From assembly GCF_051622035.1 (NCBI RefSeq), contig NC_135360.1, forward strand, positions 25,061,206 to 25,125,205: a DNA stretch of 64,000 nt, written 5' to 3'. This DNA comes from Arctopsyche grandis (taxonomy: Eukaryota > Arthropoda > Insecta > Trichoptera > Hydropsychidae). The translations under genes were made by a program, and so were the position numbers. Below the pieces are notes generated by a model, which saw nothing but the letters and a program-made list of their open reading frames with translations, had not been told where the DNA came from and ran no database searches. Of this stretch, positions 61,220 to 64,000 are shown piece by piece. Each line of letters begins with the position of its first letter. Within the stretch, counting starts at the first letter, position 1.

Positions 61220-61779
61220 GTGTATTTGCATTTCCAGTCGCAAAATTGCCAACTTTTGCGAACAATGCTATTGTTATGATTTTCCCGATTTTTCAGGGTG
61301 TATTTTGCCTACGTAATGAGCGCTCGGTTTATATAGAGCGTATCGCGCATAAAGTTTTTTTTTACGTCTCTCGATTCGGAGAAAGAACAAAGAAAATTTG
61401 CGCACACACGTGGTTTTATTGAACGTCAAATTTGCGATGACGTGTAAAAATTGTTTGTACTTGCATATGTATGTATGTATGTTAGAGCGTGTGACTGTTT
61501 CGGGTCAATTTGGTCAGAAAATTTGACCTGTTTGTGCATCGAAGCCAAAATTTACGATTCCGTCGAAAGTTGCCATTCGAATCGTTTTACTTTCGCGGTG
61601 ATGTTTCTCGATTCTGTGGCGTTTTTGTCGATGTGATGAAATTTTTGCTAGTTCACTTTTTGTTTAAGTTGTTTTACAATATCTAAAACTAGAAAGGATG
61701 TATGTTTGCTTTTTTTGCATGGAAAAATATGGAGATTTACAAAATTAAATATTTCAATTATCAGAATTTCATAATGCAG
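60860..61779. other. Intronic or intergenic stretch without genes
   Basis: No recognised exon. It contains a TC microsatellite (61188-61219) and scattered short ORFs. The last 40 nt lead into the acceptor TTTCATAATGCAG before 61780. Confidence 0.55.
61188..61219. repeat. (TC)n microsatellite
   Basis: About 15 CT dinucleotides with one TTT interruption. Confidence 0.85.
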
Positions 61780-61839
61780 GAGATTGCGCCGTGAACACTG
61801 ACGAATGCACTTGGAGCAAAATCACACAGGGAAGAACGG
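61780..61839 (+). CDS. Candidate second exon, LRRNT-like cysteine segment (tentative)
   Basis: After the acceptor ATAATGCAG, the phase-1 reading continues the exon at 54124 as GDCAVNTDECTWSKITQGRTA. The cysteine spacing followed by W and GRTA resembles the cysteine flank that precedes leucine-rich repeats (C...C.W....GRxA), but no repeats are seen afterwards. The coding signal stops at a perfect 17-bp inverted repeat (61840-61878) where no good donor is visible. Chance cannot be excluded. Confidence 0.35.
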
Positions 61840-61878
61840 CACGTCGTGTGCTAAGCTCCCCGCTTAGCACACGACGTG
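61840..61878. repeat. Perfect 17-bp hairpin
   Basis: CACGTCGTGTGCTAAGC, loop TCCCC, then the exact reverse complement GCTTAGCACACGACGTG. It sits directly after the candidate exon and may be the end of an inserted element. Confidence 0.75.
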
Positions 61879-61942
61879 ACGCTATGGGATACACCGTTAT
61901 CGATCACTGTCAAGCAAGAATACAATTTTACCGAAAACACTC

Positions 61943-62740
61943 CAGGGGGGGGGGTGATTTTGGGACGATGTGCTGGGCATGCCGCATTATTTTTCGCTTG
62001 CTTAAAACTAACAAAAAAACCATGTGCCACGTTCATTGCTGTTTTTTCATGCCCTTATACATGCTCATTTGAAAGCGGACAGCCGAGCGAGCGTGCGGGG
62101 GTGGAATGAGGAAGCAGTGCGGGAGACAGGGTATTATATAGCGTAGATGCAATATGGGAATTGACCGCAAGGGGTGTACATGCTGATACCATTAGCGACA
62201 ATAGCCTCAGGTTTTGTTCATATATCAATTCCTTTCCAAAACCACATATTGATGTCTTTGAAAATGGGTTTATTTTAGTCATTTAAAGCCTCCTGCGAAG
62301 AATGCCCACAAGTCACCTGGCCACACCAGGTGACTTTTGGGCAACTTAGTGGGTGACATTGTTGCGCGACCAGGTCAAATGTATACAGTTGATGGAGCAT
62401 GCCACACAGGGCAACTCACCGGTTGCTCAAGCCATCAACGAGACCGGCGCGATCCTTCAAAATGTATAGCGTTGTATTGAGGGGTGTCATACTCGATGAT
62501 TAGTTGCCGGCGAAAATGTGAACCCGTGTGACTTAATCGTCACGAATTGAAAACTCTTAATATGTATTAGTGTGCGAATTCGTGATCGCTTCTGGTTGCC
62601 CGATTTGAGTAACCACGTGCAACTCGTTTGGACAACAAAGTCACTCCCTGTTTATAAGACAACATTTTTGTTTCCCTTATAAAGGCCCATCCTCCATTCA
62701 CTTGTAAACAAGTAAATCGTATTTTAGTATATGATACTCT
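61943..62740. other. Unclassified repeat-like tract
   Basis: GC-richer than its surroundings, with a G10 run at about 61946 and a 17-bp stem with one mismatch (GCCCACAAGTCACCTGG, loop CCACA, CCAGGTGACTTTTGGGC) at 62304-62342. No ORF of known family. Probably part of an unrecognised transposon. Confidence 0.4.
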
Positions 62741-64000
62741 GTTGCTTTATTTGTATGGTTGTTGCATTTAAGAAAAAAAATAGTAAGGAATTATATTTGT
62801 AGATCAAAAATAACTGTCCTTAATTTTCAATTGCAGATATATAATTCACTAAGTAGTAAATTTCTACTTCAATTCCGTATCCAATCTTATTCGAAAACAA
62901 ATCAGAAATCGGACTCTTGCCGTATTTTATTCTCTGTGCCTCGAAACTCAAGTTTCAAAGTCGCTTTGACTAACGTACTCACCTTATAGAAGAGGAATTT
63001 AAATCTTTATTTAAAAAAAAAATGTACGCCTAGCAACAGATGTGCATGTGGGGTGTGTAGTGTGTGTGTGTGGCATATGTACATGCATGCATACGCGTGT
63101 AGATATGCTTATTCGCATATTTTGGTGTTGCGCATTCAGTGTCGGCCACTTGGCGCCAGGTATGCCCCTACCTGACCTCCCCGAGCTCTTCAATAAATTT
63201 TTCCAACCCTCCTTCCCTTATGTGTCTTTTCCACTTCAACTTTACACGAACGTCAGAACCATTCACTCTCATAAATGAAACCAGACATTTTTCCAACCAC
63301 CCGTGTCGCGCTATCGACATCGCGCACATCCATCCGTGGCTTGCAAACTCGCGGGAACAAAGCGACCCGACACACTCGACGATGTGTTTGTTTTGTGGAA
63401 AATGTACCCTTAGTGGGGAGGGCGTTTTAAAATAAAGTGGTTTTAGACGTCGATGATTGATTTATCTATCTATGCACGGTGTTACAACCTTGTTGTATAT
63501 ATGTATATATACATATATGTACATATAATCCTGGTATAAATATATAAAGTGGTAGGTTTTCAATTTTATCTTAATTGTCATTTTCTATTTACTGATTGTC
63601 TCAACTTTTCCTACAATTAGATATTAGTATCCGAGTGTTTTTATGTTAAGGAAATTTTCTATCGTGTTGCATTCATATTTAACCATTTGAATATTTGGTA
63701 TTGTAGCGTGGACGTGTAGAGGTGTATCGTGATCCGTCGAACAGCCAGCTCAGAATGAACCACGGAACAAAGCCGCCGAATTACTCTCGGCACAGAGCGG
63801 TCATTGGTCGATGGGTCGCGAGACCTCATTGACTGTTGTATACAGCTTGTTCTTTATGGTAAACTAGTGGTCCTCGAGCACCATTTACCTAATATCTGCG
63901 TTACAGTATTGTTTTTTTTTTCAGTATAAACTAATAATAAACGAATGTGACATAATGTAGCGAAACACTCTCTTAACAAGTTATTATGAATATCTCAACG
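62741..64000. other. Gene-less distal tract
   Basis: No recognised exon. GC-richer patches lie at 63120-63430 and 63700-63850. The latter begins TGTAGCGTGGACGTG after an AT-rich stretch and could be the edge of an LTR, but the other end is not in the window. Confidence 0.45.

Noticed and set aside
63702-64000. Left edge of an LTR retrotransposon (TGTAGCGTGG...)
   Set aside because: Only one end would be inside the window and no repeat partner or primer-binding site is visible.

Overview
The window is nuclear DNA of an insect. It is AT-rich, with many TATG/CATA-type simple repeats and GT-AG introns of roughly 70-470 bp. It holds three insect-type genes that can be assembled exon by exon. Long gene-poor tracts between them are full of non-autonomous transposons. 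Order or species cannot be fixed from the sequence; the Helitron termini (5' TC, 3' CAGCTAG|T) resemble those described from moths and butterflies, but that alone does not decide it.

Layout. Positions 1-21082 contain no recognisable coding exon. They hold SINEs, small MITE-like repeats, a perfect 26-bp palindrome and a 2.9-kb Helitron with GC-rich tandem arrays (14866-17748). Positions 21083-34989 (+) carry 35 consecutive coding exons of a giant single-pass receptor-like protein that matches Drosophila Uninflatable (C-type lectin, LDLa, 3 CUB, sushi, EGF, two discoidin-type, HYR, laminin-G/pentraxin-like, GCC2/GCC3 cysteine repeats, TM, short cytoplasmic tail). Only the exon(s) with the signal peptide are missing. 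Positions 36760-40394 (-) are a complete eight-exon phosphoserine aminotransferase gene (365 aa), convergent with uif; the two genes' poly(A) signals lie about 35 bp apart. Intron 1 of this gene contains a second, 1.67-kb copy of the same Helitron. Positions 40395-48797 are an intergenic transposon field: a fold-back element nested in a larger inverted repeat, a dead Tc1/mariner element, hAT-like remnants, an LTR with internal tandem repeats, a tRNA-derived SINE and a TTAA-flanked MITE broken by a retroposon. Positions 48798-50742 (+) are a complete seven-exon methylthioribose-1-phosphate isomerase gene (363 aa). Positions 50743-53700 are again repeats, including a hAT MITE with a perfect 8-bp target duplication that hosts a TTAA MITE. 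At 54124 a GC-rich leader ends in a signal-peptide exon of a fourth (+) gene; its phase-matched candidate second exon is at 61780 and the rest lies beyond the window or is unrecognised. The remainder to 64000 is intron or intergenic sequence with a LINE 3' remnant.

Functionally the genes are unrelated: an apical epithelial receptor, serine biosynthesis and methionine salvage. The most distinctive feature is the Helitron pair. Its interior is built from two tandem arrays (about 90-bp and 143-bp units) rich in GNA-triloop mini-hairpins (GGGGCGCAGCCCC and GGGCGAAGCCC). The GCGAAGC core also occurs 16 nt before the element's own CTAG end, so the arrays look like amplified copies of the terminal hairpin. 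The long ORFs read through these arrays in several frames are a consequence of base composition and are not annotated as genes.
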